Positions 33,880 through 46,063 of a stretch of DNA of 64,000 nt are shown here, piece after piece (position 1 is the first letter of the stretch; each line of letters begins with the position of its first letter). Position numbers and translations under genes: made by a program. Location of the stretch: positions 57,350,867 through 57,414,866 of the forward strand of contig OZ020303.1 in NCBI GenBank assembly GCA_963971305.1, in the 5' to 3' direction. The notes under the pieces are model-generated. The model was not told the DNA's origin. It saw only the letters and a list, made by a program, of their open reading frames with translations, and made no database searches. This stretch comes from Arcuatula senhousia (lineage: Eukaryota; Mollusca; Bivalvia; Mytilida; Mytilidae).

Positions 33880-34350
33880 CCCCATTTCTGTGGGAACAAA
33901 ATACCGATTTTGTGGACACATTATATTTATCTTGAGGGAACGACTTAATTTGATTTGGGAATGACATATCAAGTTGTGGTAACGACATACTATCTTATGG
34001 GAATGACAAAAAATAAATGATTAACATGGCCTCATTCAGCTTTTGTAGTATCACTACTGTCGATGCTTCGACTATGGTGGAAGAATACGGCCATGAGAAA
34101 AAAAAATAATATCACGTCCCCTCAAGATATCGTCATGTTCCCACATAACTTTCCCTCAAAATAACATAGCATTCCCTCTTGTTATCATGTTACCCAAAGA
34201 ATACATCATGTTCCCTCAAGATAGTAATCGCGTTTTCTCAATACAATTTCCACGTTCCCTTCAGATAATTACCACTCCCCTCAACATTATTACCACGTTC
34301 CCTCAAAATAATTACCCGTTCCCTCAAGATAACAAGAAATCTATCAAACG
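33880..34350. repeat. Inverted cluster of a CCCTCAAGATAA motif
   Basis: The left part (33880-34010) carries 'atcttgagggaacgac' and 'ttatgggaatgac' copies. The right part (34120-34340) carries many copies of GTTCCCTCAAGATAA and variants in the opposite sense. The arms could pair, suggesting a degenerate foldback repeat. Exact ends are not clear. Confidence 0.5.
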
Positions 34351-34774
34351 TATGAGTTATCTCTTTTATTGCTTTCGAAAGTTGTGTTGTGAAAACCAAT
34401 TGACACTTAAATGTTTCTAAGTTTTCACTATAGTTACCTTGACTTTTTACCCTTTGACCACAAATTTAGTAGATTTGCATTTTGATCATAAGCTTAAATA
34501 TGTGTTAGTTTCATTAAATTCTATGAAGGCTGCTGTGGAAACTACTTAATTTTAAAATTGATAAGTTTTCACTTGTGACCTTGACCTTTGAAGTTTTAAA
34601 ACAAAACCTTATAATCTTTAATGTATGCAAATTCCATATTATTTTTCCAAGGCATTCAAAGGTTATGTTGTTAAAACCAATTCATATTAAAATGTTTTCA
34701 CTTGTGACCTTGTCCTTTGACCTTTCTACCCCTATAATAACATGCATCCCCTTTTCCTCATAAGCTTTAACGTA

Positions 34775-35197
34775 CACAGGGAAATTTTGTTCACGTGATA
34801 TTCATGAAAATAAAGTGAAACTCACGTGAAAAACTTAACGTGAATTTCACCTTTAACGAGCAATTTAACGTGAAGTTCACGTGAAAAATATCACATGAAT
34901 TTCACGTGAAAAAATGTACTCAACATTTTTACTGTTCTATAACTTTCATGCAATTCTACAAATATTTACGAAAAAATATTGATTTTTCAGAATTTTCATG
35001 TGAAATTCACGTGAAAAAGTTAACGTGAAATTCACGTGAGTTTCACATGATATTAATGTGAAATTCACATTAAATATATTTCACGTGAAATTCACGTTAA
35101 ATTGCTCGTTAAATGTGAAATTCACGTGAATGTTTCACGTGAAAAATACGTTAACCCTGATTTCACGTGAATTTCAAGTGAACAAAATTTCCCTGTG
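34775..35197. mobile_element. MITE (423 bp) built from TTCACGTGAA palindromes
   Basis: Ends are CACAGGGAAATTTTGTTCAC and its reverse complement, each flanked by TA. Between them the palindrome TTCACGTGAA and near variants recur more than ten times, and the arms are complementary over most of their length, so a single strand can fold into a long hairpin. TA duplication suggests mobilisation by a Tc1/mariner-type transposase (inference). No open frame. Confidence 0.8.
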
Positions 35198-37720
35198 TAT
35201 GTAAGTTTCATGAAATTCTTTTAAGACGTTAATAAGTTATAAGACCTGAAATGAAAGGTTTAGAAAGAGTTCAAGTCTTATTGCTATTAAGTATTCAATT
35301 TGTATTACGTAAATAGAGAACTGAGTCAAAAACTTTATGATATCATTTGTTTGTATCTTTATAATGTTCAAAGATGTTTGCTTGATGTGTTATTGGTTTT
35401 TACTCCACCTATTAATATCTATTTTTGACTATATGTTTGTCGGAAATCCTATCAAGGTACAAACCTTAACTTCAAACAAAACATGGTCTTATTGCGTTTT
35501 TGTTTCTGCATGCTGTTCTCGTTTGTGCTTACTGGTTTTGTCTTTGCACTTTCGGATTTTTTGGACCCCCGTTGGTAGTGCTGCTTTTTTGTATGATAAA
35601 ATGTTAAAAGTGTTTGGTTTTGGGTTGTGTGTCAGAATGGTATGCTATATTTATAGCACAGATTAATCGTAATAACTTCGAAAGTTTACTTGAATAACGA
35701 GGTAGGCGGTGCTATAAATTATTTGTAATTTGTTTGAATTTTGAATTAACTCCGCCCACTGATAAAAATTTTATTGAAAGGCGGAGCACATAACTGTCGC
35801 ATGACTATATTTTAACCTATTAAATATCTATTAATGAAATACTGGTTCGTTCTATCGTCTAGCGGGAAATATTCATTTCAAGTTAATAAAATAAATATTC
35901 ATTTTTTTATTGTTTTAAGGAGGAGTCATGTTTTGGAGGCAGAGCTTTTGGTATGCAATATTTGGGTCTTTGATGTTGATTATTGGATGGACATTTCCCA
36001 TTAGGTTTATATGAAACATGTGACATTTTATGCAATATCATTCAGTTTAGGTGATTTGGAACACAAAAGCCTATTTTTTTCGGAAGATCAAAGGAAAATT
36101 CTCAATTCATGTTACAAGTGTTATGCTTACATAGTGTTGTTTTCTTACTGGCTTTGACTTGCACTTTTTCCAAGACTTCGAGATTTACAAATGTCTCTTT
36201 CAGTGATTTTTTATTTTATATTTCCAATCTAGTGTAATATTTACATTCAATAATATATCTTAATAATAAAATTTTTGAAGGTTACATCTAGGCAGGGATA
36301 AGCCAGAAGGGGGGAGGTCAATAGAAACCCCAATGAAGGCGAAAGAAAAAATGGGCAAAAGCCAATTTTGTCGAACATCTGAAAGAATCTAATAAATTTA
36401 TTCTAGAAAAGGGCGATGAAAATCCTGCCTCAACCACTATTTTGTGTCTGCCAATGATATGGACAGCATATTATGCAAATTTATTTTGATAATAAGACGT
36501 TAAAAATGTGTTTTTACCAATTAATGTATAAATAGAAGTAATATCATATCTATAGTAAAGAGAATTGAAGAAAAAGTTGGTTTGGGTAAATAAAACTGTT
36601 CTTATATATAACAATTTAATGGGTGATGATCGAATACACCTGCTTTAAGAACTGTTATTGTTGATTCGAATTTGAATTTAAAAAAAAACCATACAGTTAG
36701 AATTTTGAACTGTTAAGTAGTATTCTGGTTTGCCTGACCGGCATATTATTTGTTTTTCATTTTAGCTTTTATTTGGTTTATTTTATTCTATAAGATGCAT
36801 TCATTTTGATAAAATAAAATAAGTTCCAACACGATTTTACTTTAAAATATGTGATCATTTCCTAGATAATTTTTGACTGGTTATTACTACTTATTATAAA
36901 AAGATTATCAGCGATACTGAGATTAGGTCGTTTGTTTCCGTCGTTTCTATATTTACAAAAGCTCTTTGCAATGTACATACTTTCACTTTTCACTCGGTGG
37001 CTATTTTCGGATTCTCAATCTTCGGATTTATATCAAGACAATATGGCCGCGACCAGTAGATTATGTGTTTCGCTTCGGATTATATTTTAGTCAGTGTAGC
37101 ATATCTTGCGTTACTTTAGCGTATAAATGGATATTTGATTTTGGATTGCGAAAATTTACTTAATTGAATAAAGTTTTAAAGGACAAAAATACTAATCGGA
37201 CACCAAAAATAAGTTAAATCATGCAAAAAAGTTGTACACAGCATCTTCGTATTTCATGCTTTTATGTGGCGGTGTTTTAAAGCAACAATGCGATTCAAGT
37301 AGATCATGTAGCGTACATGGCGTAGTCACTTTATCAGGGTGTGCACATGTTTAAGCGCACTTTCTTATAAATTTTTGACTGCAAAATGTTAATTCATGTA
37401 AGATAGTTTATTATCACAGACAGAAATATAGGTCAATCAGACACACACAATTCAAGCATTTTATTGATTTTTAGAAAATGACAAAATAACCACATTGGGT
37501 CATTCGTCTGTCTTGATCTAGGTCATTTTAATAAGGATGAATAATTTTATCTATTTCTCACAAAGCTATAATTGCGGGATCCGGAAAAATAAACTTATTT
37601 GTCACAAGTAATTGGTTGTTCGAAAATGTTATCATTGCTTGATATTATCATAATTCTGCGATTCACCACACAGAGACCAAAGTCGCCACACTTACAAACA
37701 TGTCAGAAAACAATTTTAAC
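35198..37720. other. Gene-free stretch with a retroelement 3' remnant
   Basis: 35480-35600 ('gttttgtctttgcactttcgga') resembles the 3' region of the reverse-transcriptase family seen at 25760 and 43260. The rest is AT-rich with no supported gene; open frames at 35337-35666 and 36966-37163 have no domain. Confidence 0.45.
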
Positions 37721-37724
37721 TGTG

Positions 37725-37822
37725 CGGAACCACAGGGGCTTGGATTATAGAGTAGGGGGTCGATTTTTTTTAAAGCCAATATAAATGACGAGAATCCAAG
37801 CCCCTGTGTGCGGAACATGGAT
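37725..37822. repeat. Short hairpin element (~98 bp)
   Basis: The outer arms 'gcggaaccacaggggcttgg' and 'ccaagcccctgtgtgcgga' are near-perfect complements around a ~45-bp loop. Reads as a tiny foldback repeat. Confidence 0.6.
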
Positions 37823-37904
37823 TGCAACGTTCCTGTATAAGTTTGCTTTAGTCTCTATCATAAAGGGAGGGACAATTTTTGAATAGGTCTCAATCAAAAA
37901 TGTT

Positions 37905-38400
37905 TGAGCAGTGGCGGATCCGGGGGGGGGGGGGGGGGGGGGGGGTTCCGAGGTTGGAATTTTCCTCCTTTCCGCCAAAAATTTCGCAAGTATTGTGTAG
38001 GTTTTCTGCAAAATTTGTCTGGGTCCACCCCCTTTTCGTCATTCGTCCACAGCGGACTTTATGTGGACCAACCCCTTTCAAAAAATTCTGGATCTGGTCC
38101 TGTTTGAGTTATAATATAATTTGTTGCTATTAGACGTAAAAAAATTAAAGGCATACCTGTACATTGCAAATTCCCATAAAGAGATCTACATTGGGTTTTG
38201 AATAGGTGACAATCAAAAATATTTGAGCAGTGGCGGATCCGGTGAGGAGGGGGGGGGGTTCCGAGGTTGGAATTTTCCTCCTTTCCGCCAAAAATTTTGC
38301 AAGTAACGTGTAGGTTTTCTGGAAAATTTGTAAAAATCTGCAAAAAACATACATGTACATTGCAAATTTTCATAAGGAGATCTACATTGGGTTTCAACTT
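37905..38400. repeat. Duplicated hAT-terminus-like repeat with G-runs
   Basis: Two direct copies begin at 37910 and 38228 with GCAGTGGCGGATCCGG followed by a G-run and 'ttccgaggttggaattttcc'. CAGTGGCGGATC is a widespread hAT-type terminus (recall, not checked). The second copy is followed by repeats of the intervening sequence ('gcaaattcccataaagagatctacattggg' at ~38166 and ~38360). Glycine-rich open frames over the G-runs are artefacts. Confidence 0.6.
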
Positions 38401-38488
38401 ATTTCATATAATATTATATTCTTCAAAATCATAGGCTGATCTGACAAATGATAACCATTAAAGTAGACGATAATTAATGTGGAATAAT

Positions 38489-40626
38489 CACTGCATGAAA
38501 TGATACGTTTATCTAATAAATAAACTAGTATTAAACTTATCTTAAACTTCACATTTAAAAATTAACTTTTAGTTTATCGAGTAATTAAATTTCAAATTTA
38601 ACCTATGTTTAACTTACATTTATTCTGACAAATAAACTCCCAAATTTACAGCGAATTTATTAGGAAAAATAAAACTTTATTAAATTTGTTATTTCAGAAT
38701 TTAACTGTAAAAATAAACCTACCTTAAAGATTTAATATAAATTGAATTAAATTCAAATTTATGTGATATATATTATTGATGGTTTCAAATTAAATTTCAA
38801 ATTTAATTATATTTATTCTTGTGGTATTTTTTGTGTGTGATTTATTTAGCTTTAGAAATAGATTTGAAATCAACATACCTTTTATTTCAAATAATATAAA
38901 ATGTAGTTGAAAACTAAAATGCATATTAAGAAATCTTAGTTTTTTTTTTAGTTCAAGTAAATACTGAATGTTTTAATGTGAAACACATAAAAAGGTCTTT
39001 AAGGTGGAGGTAGCTATTCATATGTTTGCATCTTGACACAAATTCTAGTGTGCATGTCTTCATGTTACGAAAAAGATGTGGCTGCTTCACTGTTTCCAAT
39101 GTGCAGACCTTCACCTAAATACTTATACCATGTGACAGCTTCACCAATATGTGGTTAATGCATATATCAAATCATTTAGCTAACTTGTGCAAGTTTTACT
39201 AATACAATTGTTTTTACTTTTAAACTATATTTTTTTATTATGCATCTTTCTGAATCTCCAACATTTCAAGACAAAATATAAACAAGTTCAATGTTTTTCT
39301 TGTTCTAGTACATGTAGTATGAGTATTCTAATCCCATCTTCATTTAGGACTTCTTTAACATGTTTAAGATGCTGAAAGTTTCTGAAATAAACAAAAACAT
39401 TTTCATTATTTTGATTTTACGTTAAGATAATAAAATATGTAACTCGTAGCGCTTAAAATAAAATAGAATTTCAAATAAAAGAATAGTTTAATATTATGAA
39501 CAAAAAACTAAGAAAAAAAGCAAATTACCTTGCATTTTTTGTATTCCTTCTGATTAATATTTTTATCTTGTAGTAATTGTCCTTCAGGTTGAGATTCAGA
39601 GACATTTTCCTAAAAAACGAAGATAAATGTGATTTGGATTATCATTATTTATTCGAACAAAAACAAATAAGGTTGCGTAATATGAATACATAAACTGACA
39701 ACAAAATTTAGTTCTCATTTATTACGAAATAACAGTGTACATGATGTACGTAAGCACTTAATTAAACAACTTACCATTTTACTTGTGCTTAATTGCAAGA
39801 ACTTCATAAGATTTCTTTTACAACCACACATTTTGAGAGCTGTAAAATAAACCACACATTTAAGCATTAATTAGACATATCAATGACCTTGAATCTAAAC
39901 CACATTATCAAGCCTTCCGAGGCTATTATGTACGCGTACACGTGTGCTATTGAATTGGTTTAACCTTAATAATCTTATCTGCAGCCGTTCCCTAATGATC
40001 TAGATAAATTCCAATACATGCATGTATTTATCATAAATGTACTGCAATATTTAGCATTTTAATCTTAATCGTTGATTATTTAAATATAAAAAAAAATTAA
40101 CCGTAAAATATTATATTATTAATCGGTAGGTAGTTAACATAAAGAAATAAGTATATTTTGATTAATACATGTAAAATGTAAAAATCATATTTCACAATAT
40201 TTGAATCACACAGTTTTATTACTTTCATAATATATAGAGAAAAAAATATTGGCTATGTATGATGAACAACCTAAACTGCTAGGATATAAGCATTAATTAA
40301 ACTTACCAAGAATAAGACATTAATCCAGAGTATCAACCGCCATGATTTGAATCAAACAGCTACACGTTGACTTACACACATGCGCGAGTAAACGAAATGA
40401 AAACTTCATTAATTAAACTACAAATTTATTTAACAAACATTTGTAAGATTAAACTTCAAGTAAAATGACAATTAAATCTAAAGAAAAGACAATTAAATTT
40501 GAAATTTACTGGAAAAATTAAATTTGATTATATTTCACAAATAATTGACAATAAATTAGTCAATAAATTTTAAACTTGTAGTTTCATTTTTAATTATTTT
40601 ATTTAAACGTATTATTTCGTGCAGTG
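38489..40626. mobile_element. 2.14-kb element with terminal inverted repeats, flanked by AAT
   Basis: The left end CACTGCATGAAATGATACGT and the reverse complement of the right end CACTGCACGAAATAATACGT match over about 23 bp with two differences. Both sides are bordered by AAT (38486-38488 and 40627-40629), a possible 3-bp duplication. Subterminal regions are rich in 'ttaaatttgaaa' motifs in opposite orientations. The interior holds a spliced minus-strand gene model and no recognised transposase. Superfamily unassigned; a 3-bp duplication would fit PIF/Harbinger-type mobilisation (inference). Confidence 0.65.
39288..39831 (-). CDS. Small spliced gene (73 codons) inside the 38489-40626 element
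   Basis: Three coding exons on the minus strand: 39775-39839 (ATG at 39831), 39529-39609 and 39288-39371. Junctions are acceptor 'ttattttacag', donor GTAAGT, acceptor 'cgttttttag', donor GTAATT and acceptor 'actttcag', and all join in phase 0. An upstream non-coding exon may end at a GTAAGT donor at 40306. An AATAAA signal lies at 39239-39234, about 50 nt past the stop. The peptide starts MCGCKRNLMK, is hydrophilic, and has no domain I recognise. An alternative acceptor 10 nt upstream for the last exon would end the protein after five more residues. It could be a real short protein, a non-coding RNA with an incidental frame, or the remnant of a longer transposon protein. Confidence 0.35.
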
Positions 40627-40631
40627 AATTG

Positions 40632-40760
40632 TACGTGACACAACCAACATAAAGAAACGGGAATTTAAAAATTCACAATGGAAAACAGCCAGCAGTCTTC
40701 AGTATGACCATAAGTCGCTGCTCGCCATCTTGCATTGGCCCAAGACTAAAAATACAAAAA
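40632..40760 (+). repeat. Dispersed 'ccagcagccttcaatgtga' repeat
   Basis: 'cgtgacacaacc', 'aaaaattcacaatggaaaac', 'agccagcagtcttcagtatg' and 'cgctgctcgcc' give the family's order of blocks. Other copies are at ~20540-20645, ~22355-22460, 42275-42385 and 46064-46195, all in plus orientation. It is about 110-130 bp and non-coding; class unknown. Confidence 0.65.
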
Positions 40761-41413
40761 AGGATGAGTCCAGTTTGCCTTTTGGTCACACTTAGAAAAA
40801 AGTCAAAATAACAATGTACGATTTTTTTTACATCTTTGAATGCTTGGAATGCAACTAAATGTTGAAAATAATAATATTATAAAACGAAAATTGTAAAAAT
40901 TTCTAAGCAAAAAATATATGTTTAATTTTCGTCTTCGGTATTCCAAGAATCCCGTTGGTAGCTTTTGTTCTCAGAATAATTTGAAGATTGAAACTTTTTA
41001 AAACTTAAACATTAAGCTGATTTATAAGTATATATAAAGACCTATAAACAACAGACTGTGACATCTTTGATCCAATGTAGACTTTTGTAAAGCTCGATGA
41101 GCTGAAGGTTTAAGCAAGCAACAGCTTTTCTCTATCTGCATTAGTTTCCTATTTCCTCCACTAACCTAACCAAACTTTGATGCAGTTATTTTAAAGACCA
41201 AACAGCCTATTGTTTATGCGCACACTACTGAGCAATATTTTCTGTCTCTGTGACGTCCTTTTCGCCAACGTTTTCTTACGCCATAAATCACGTTTCATTT
41301 CGCGCATTTTATGTCTATTCAAATATGGCGTCGCGCTTGAAAGGTCGGTTCGCCAAAGCTACAGAAATAGATAGAAGAAAAGTTGCCAGTTTGAATATTT
41401 CAAACCACAACAG

Positions 41414-41726
41414 ATGTACCAGAAACGTAGAGGGACAAAGATACCAGAAGACAAAACTTTCCAGCCTGGCATTTGGAATTTAGGAGAAAGAAGAGTGTTT
41501 GAACCAGCCGAAGTTCATCGGAGACTGAGCCAAGGTTGCGAGATGTGTGGAGTGGAGCTAAAATTTACCAGAATTGTTTCCGAAACTGTGTGTGGATTGG
41601 GGTCCATGATTTACATCTCATGTGACTGTGGAATGTTAAACAAACTAAACACCGGGAAAGTCCATTACAGCCAGGGGAAAAACAAGACACGACCAATATT
41701 TGACATCAACACGAAAGTTGCAATCG
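41414..41726 (+). CDS. Transposase-exonuclease gene, exon 1
   Basis: Encodes the cysteine cluster and the FDINTKVAI segment, ending at GTATTA (41727) in phase 1. Upstream at 41325 an ATG in good context opens a basic frame (MASRLKGRFAKATEIDRR) that looks like a genuine N-terminus but sits in another frame and ends at 41483. The two frames overlap over 41375-41483, so either translation starts at 41414 or one small indel separates the true N-terminus from the rest. Confidence 0.65.
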
Positions 41727-44700
41727 GTATTATATTAAATTTTATACTTCCAGCTAATTTTAAGCAATCAAATAATAAGCCAACGGTTGAACCTGCTTAA
41801 GATAAAAATAATTACGCAAATATTAAATGTTAACATGCTTAGTTAAGGTTAAAAGGAAATGTTTGTAGAGCTAGAGGTGGCATGAATTGACTCTGTTTAA
41901 AAACTTGACTACATAAGAATTTACTACTACGGTAGCTTCTTACAACAATATTTTACACCCTATGTCATATTAAATGTCTACAATGTGTAAATTATTACGA
42001 CATTTCAATTACCACACACACATTTACATTGTAACAATATTTATTTCAATTCAAATTGTAACGGTCATAAAAGTACACTGCATGACGTTGGCCGCATTCC
42101 AAAGTGACGTCACAATGGGCAAGGTGCTCTCATTGAATAAAAGTTAGTTTTTCTGCAACAATACAGTATTAGAGGAAATAAGATATAGTTTATTGGCATG
42201 ATAGTTTATAATTTCATGAAGAAATTGATGCCTTGAAGAAAAAAAAATATGTCAAGTAGAAAATAAAATTTATAGGTGTACGCGACAAAGCCCCATAAAC
42301 CACAATGAAAAACAGCCATGCAGCAGTCTTCAATGGGGCAAAAAGGCGCTGTCCGCCGTTTTGCGATTGGTCCAAGGTTGAAATAAGAATAATAGATGCA
42401 TAGAATTCAAAATGTAAATGGCCGGATTTCGACAGGAAGTATACCCTTGATTAATATCTTTTAAAAATCCGGCCAAATAATTAAAATGTTTTTTTTTAAA
42501 TGTTATTTATTATTTAATTAATACAGCTATGTATGATACCGGAATGGGACCTCATCAGGTGAATAGGTTTCTGACTGATATAAACCTACCAGGAATCTGT
42601 CAGACGTCACTTAAAAAGAGAGAAAGAGAAGTGTGTGAGCCAATAAAAGAAGTCGCAAAGAAAGCATTAGATGAAGCACTAGAGGAAGAAAAGGCAGCTG
42701 TTGTATCACATAGGTGAATTTATTTATTGGTCATGGTCCTCAAGGAAACCGAGAAAACAGATAAACGTCTTCAGTTTTTTACCTAATATTTATTTTTTTT
42801 AAATATGCGGTAGAAATAATTAGTTTTTAAAGATTTCCAATTTTTCGTATAGTTTGACTTTCTAAGACGTCAATTTGTGTAAGAATGTTGGTATGTCATA
42901 AAAACACATTTATATCAGATTTTATGCACCGGTAGAATTACTAGCTATCGTTTACCGCTGGAAATCTGAAGACAGTCCAAAAGAATAACGGTGATCGATT
43001 TTCAGCAAAGAAGAGGACAATAGGAGAAAATGGTAGACAAGATTAGACTGTTGTTAACCATTTTCTCCTTTTGTTTTTTTCTTGGTTAAGAAGCTAGTAA
43101 TATAATGTGGAATAAATGTCATGTTCAGATACATGTAAATGTTTTTAAACAGTCTTCAGATTTCCACTACCAGTGTTAGCGATACCTGGTAATACCCTGT
43201 GTTATGTACAGGTAGGATGTAATAAATGCACCTCTTTCGTGTCTTTTTGTGGTTTGTGTTTCTTCGTGCTGTTCATGTTCGTGGTTTTTGTCGTTGCCCT
43301 TTCGGACTTTTGACACTCGAATATGCTCCATTGGTGCATCTTTGCTTCTTGAATTTAGTCGCTTTCTGTGATGTGATACAGGTCAAAATTTCGCATGCCC
43401 TTTTAATAGTTCTTGGATTTAAATTTTGTACACATGTTTGAAAGAAAAATTGCAGAGTTTCGTTAAACAGGAAGTGAATGAATGATAGATCTGAAAATAA
43501 AAACTATGGCACTCCATGCCGATGTTACATACATGTAAAACAGCTACGGAAAATGCCGTATTAGTGTTTTTTTTTCGTGGTGATTTAATTTTCGCTTTAT
43601 TCGCGGCAATCATCGGAATGCAAAAATTAGAACCATAAAATATTAGTCGATCATAAATCCACCAAATTACATTATGCGAAAATAAAAACATCCTTTTTCA
43701 CATGATTCCGACTTTAACCACTTGAAATCCGACAAAAATATATGTTATTTATGAATTTAAACTTTTTCTAATTATAGTGTACTTCCAAGTGGAGACAATA
43801 TTCCCCTCTCCGTCAAGTATGATATGGGATGGCAGAAAAGAGGCAGTGGACGGAAATATAATTCGAAATCTGGGGTAGGCAGTATGATAGGCCACGAGAC
43901 GGGAAAGCTTCTCGATGTTGATGTAAGATCTTCAGACTGCAGAGTATGCACGTATTGGGGAGACAAGGAGATAGACACACCGCCGCACAACTGCACGAGA
44001 AATTGGTTTGGTACTGCAAAAGCTATGGAGCCAGATGTCGGCCTTCATCTCTTACAAAACATAGAAACAAAGGGCTGTACTGTTGAAAATATTATTATGG
44101 ATGATGACACAACCACAATGGCAAGAATACGGGGCAAGATAGATCACCCTATTGAAAAATGGAGTGACCTGGGTCACACGAATGTACAACTTGGTAATAG
44201 GCTGTATAAACTTCGTGAGAAATATAAGAAAGATTTTACCCCCGACCATATTGCACATATACAGAGACTTTTTATGTATGCAATTAAGTCACATAAAGAT
44301 AATAGCGAAGCTATTTCAGAAGCCATTACTTCTATAGTCCCGCATGTCTTTGGGTCACATGAACTGTGTAATGAAACCTGGTGTGGATATCTGAAAAATC
44401 CAAACAGCTACAAGCCTACTGTTCTGTTATTAAATGAATGTTTGAAGACTGACTTGCAATTAATTTTTGAAAATTACATGGAAGAAAAAAATGTAAGAAA
44501 ACTAGCCCCGTGTGGATCAACAAAAGACAATGAGTCTTTCAACAATATGGTTGCACATAAAGCCCCAAAAAACAAGCATTATTGTTCATCAGAAAGCCTC
44601 GAAAGCCGAGTAATGTGTGCAGCTGCGCAAAAAAATATGTCTTTTGACTATGTTTCAGAAGTTAATGTACAGTGTGGTCTTTCGCCAGGGAAATATACTT

Positions 44701-45806
44701 ACAGAATGTCAAATCGTCTCTCAAGAAAAAGAAAGCAACAATCTGATTTCAAGAGCAGCAAAGAGTTCAAAAGAAAGAAACTTTCTAAAACCAAAAAATT
44801 AAAGATTGAGCAAACTGTTGGAGAAATACGCGAAGGGGTAACTTACCAAACAGGAGTAGACATCCTTCCATCATCGTCAGCCGATATTGAAACGATATCA
44901 GTACCAACCATACCACCATGTCTTGAGAAAGTTTCAATAGATCCTGACAGTTACACACTGGTATTCTTTGATTTGGAGACAAGCTCTTTAGCAATGAATT
45001 GTGACATTCTACAAGTGGCTGCATGTTACGGTAATGTGATATTTAACCAGTATGTTACTCCTACTCAACACATTGACAAGCGGGCGTCTGAGGTGACAGG
45101 ATTGACTTATTCTAGTAACTTTTTATGTTATAACGGCAGAAAAGTAGACTCTTGTCTACCACAGCAGGCAATGCAGAAATTAATTTGCTGGATTAATGAA
45201 GTTCCAACGCAGAATATTGTGTTAGTAGGACACAACTGCAAGAAGTTCGACATGCCGAGGCTTCTCAACACGCTACACAGATATAACCTCGTTGGCTCGT
45301 TTGAAGAAAAGGTAAGGGGGTTCGTTGATACCCTTACTTTGTTTCGAGAAAAATATCCACATTTAAAAAGCCACAAACAAGAAGTACTTGCAAAAACCAT
45401 CCTGAAACGGCCTTATAATGCCCATAACGCTGAAGATGACGTGAACATTTTACAACAATTGTTAAATGCTGCAAATATAAGTCATAGAGATATTATCCAA
45501 CATTCGTTCTCGACATCTTCCAGTAATATTGTTTGCAAGCATGCAAGAAGCACAGCTGTACGTCTACTCACTTTGAAACGTCTTCAGGATGGAAAGGTTG
45601 CAACTCCGGTAATGGTAAAACGTATAGCTGATAGCGGGTTAGATTTAAAGCAACTTATCCTAGCTTATAGAAGAGATAATGATGCTGGAATACATGGTGT
45701 TTTGTCCGAGAAAAGAAGTGATGGACACGTTAGGGTTACAGCCCGAAAATGCATTACTCTCAAAATCAGTAACTTTATAGCCAAGCTCAGTGAGGATATT
45801 AACTAA
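41414..45806 (+). CDS. Mutator/Kolobok-like transposase fused to a DEDDh 3'-5' exonuclease
   Basis: Exons (41325 or 41414)-41726, 42527-42713 and 43778-45806 join in phases 1 and 2; from the 41414 ATG the product has 842 residues. Residues ~40-75 hold a cysteine cluster (C42, C45, C70, C72). 'MGPHQVN..L' then 'LKKREREV' follows in exon 2, and 'YDMGWQKRG' near 181-189, CRVC at 221-224 and an acidic DDD at 275-277 are typical of the metazoan 'Mutator-like transposase' domain. A basic linker (~480-515) leads into a DEDDh exonuclease: D565-x-E567 (FFDLETS), D658 (GHNCKKFD) and H716-x4-D721, all present. The exonuclease would trim 3' DNA ends; its role in transposition is unknown. No stop or frameshift after 41414. 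An in-phase link between the ATG at 41325 and the main frame is missing. Confidence 0.8.
42275..42385 (+). repeat. Dispersed 'ccagcagccttcaatgtga' repeat in transposase intron 1
   Basis: A diverged copy ('cagccatgcagcagtcttcaatg', 'gctgtccgccgttttgcgattgg') located between exons 1 and 2 of the transposase gene. Confidence 0.6.
42527..42713 (+). CDS. Transposase-exonuclease gene, exon 2
   Basis: The acceptor 'aattaatacag' ends at 42526 and the donor GTGAAT is at 42714. It enters in phase 1 (G|CT, alanine) and leaves in phase 2. It encodes the helical TGMGPHQVN...REREV block and an acidic helix. Confidence 0.75.
42900..43205. repeat. Foldback MITE in transposase intron 2
   Basis: 'ccgctggaaatctgaagaca' near 42955 is complementary to 'agtcttcagatttcca' near 43152. 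The outer parts ('caccggtagaattactagct' and 'agcgatacctggtaataccc') continue the pairing imperfectly. A second, smaller inverted pair (ggagaaaatggt / accattttctcc) lies at 43023-43070 in the loop. Confidence 0.55.
43235..43335 (+). repeat. 3' fragment of the reverse-transcriptase element family
   Basis: 'gttcatgttcgtggtttttg', 'ttgccctttcggacttttga' and 'ccattggtgcatctttgctt' match in reverse complement the 3' region of the copy near 49350-49470. Sits in the second intron of the transposase gene. Confidence 0.6.
43778..45806 (+). CDS. Transposase-exonuclease gene, exon 3 (main exon)
   Basis: The acceptor 'tctaattatag' ends at 43777; AG|T gives serine 167. It encodes most of the transposase core, the lysine-rich linker and the whole exonuclease domain, with ~95 further C-terminal residues after the HxxxxD motif. 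Stop at 45804-45806. Confidence 0.85.
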
Positions 45807-46063
45807 GAAATATTCATATCATAGATGGGTTATATGTCTATGTTCATACTTAAGAAAGTGTTTAAGTCACCGAGTTCTTAAAGTTATTATTTAAATCATG
45901 TGTTAAAATAAATTTAGATTTTCCTTTTAATTGCCACTAGTCCTACGTTTTTTACGAGTAAAGATATAACACACAAAGCAAAGCACGACACATATTCGCA
46001 AAACATAATAGTCATAATAAATAAAATGGCATCATACAGAATATAAGAGATAATTAGATGTGG

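Noticed and set aside
37879..38133. Glycine-rich and proline-rich frames
   Set aside because: They translate homopolymer G-runs within a hAT-terminus-like repeat.
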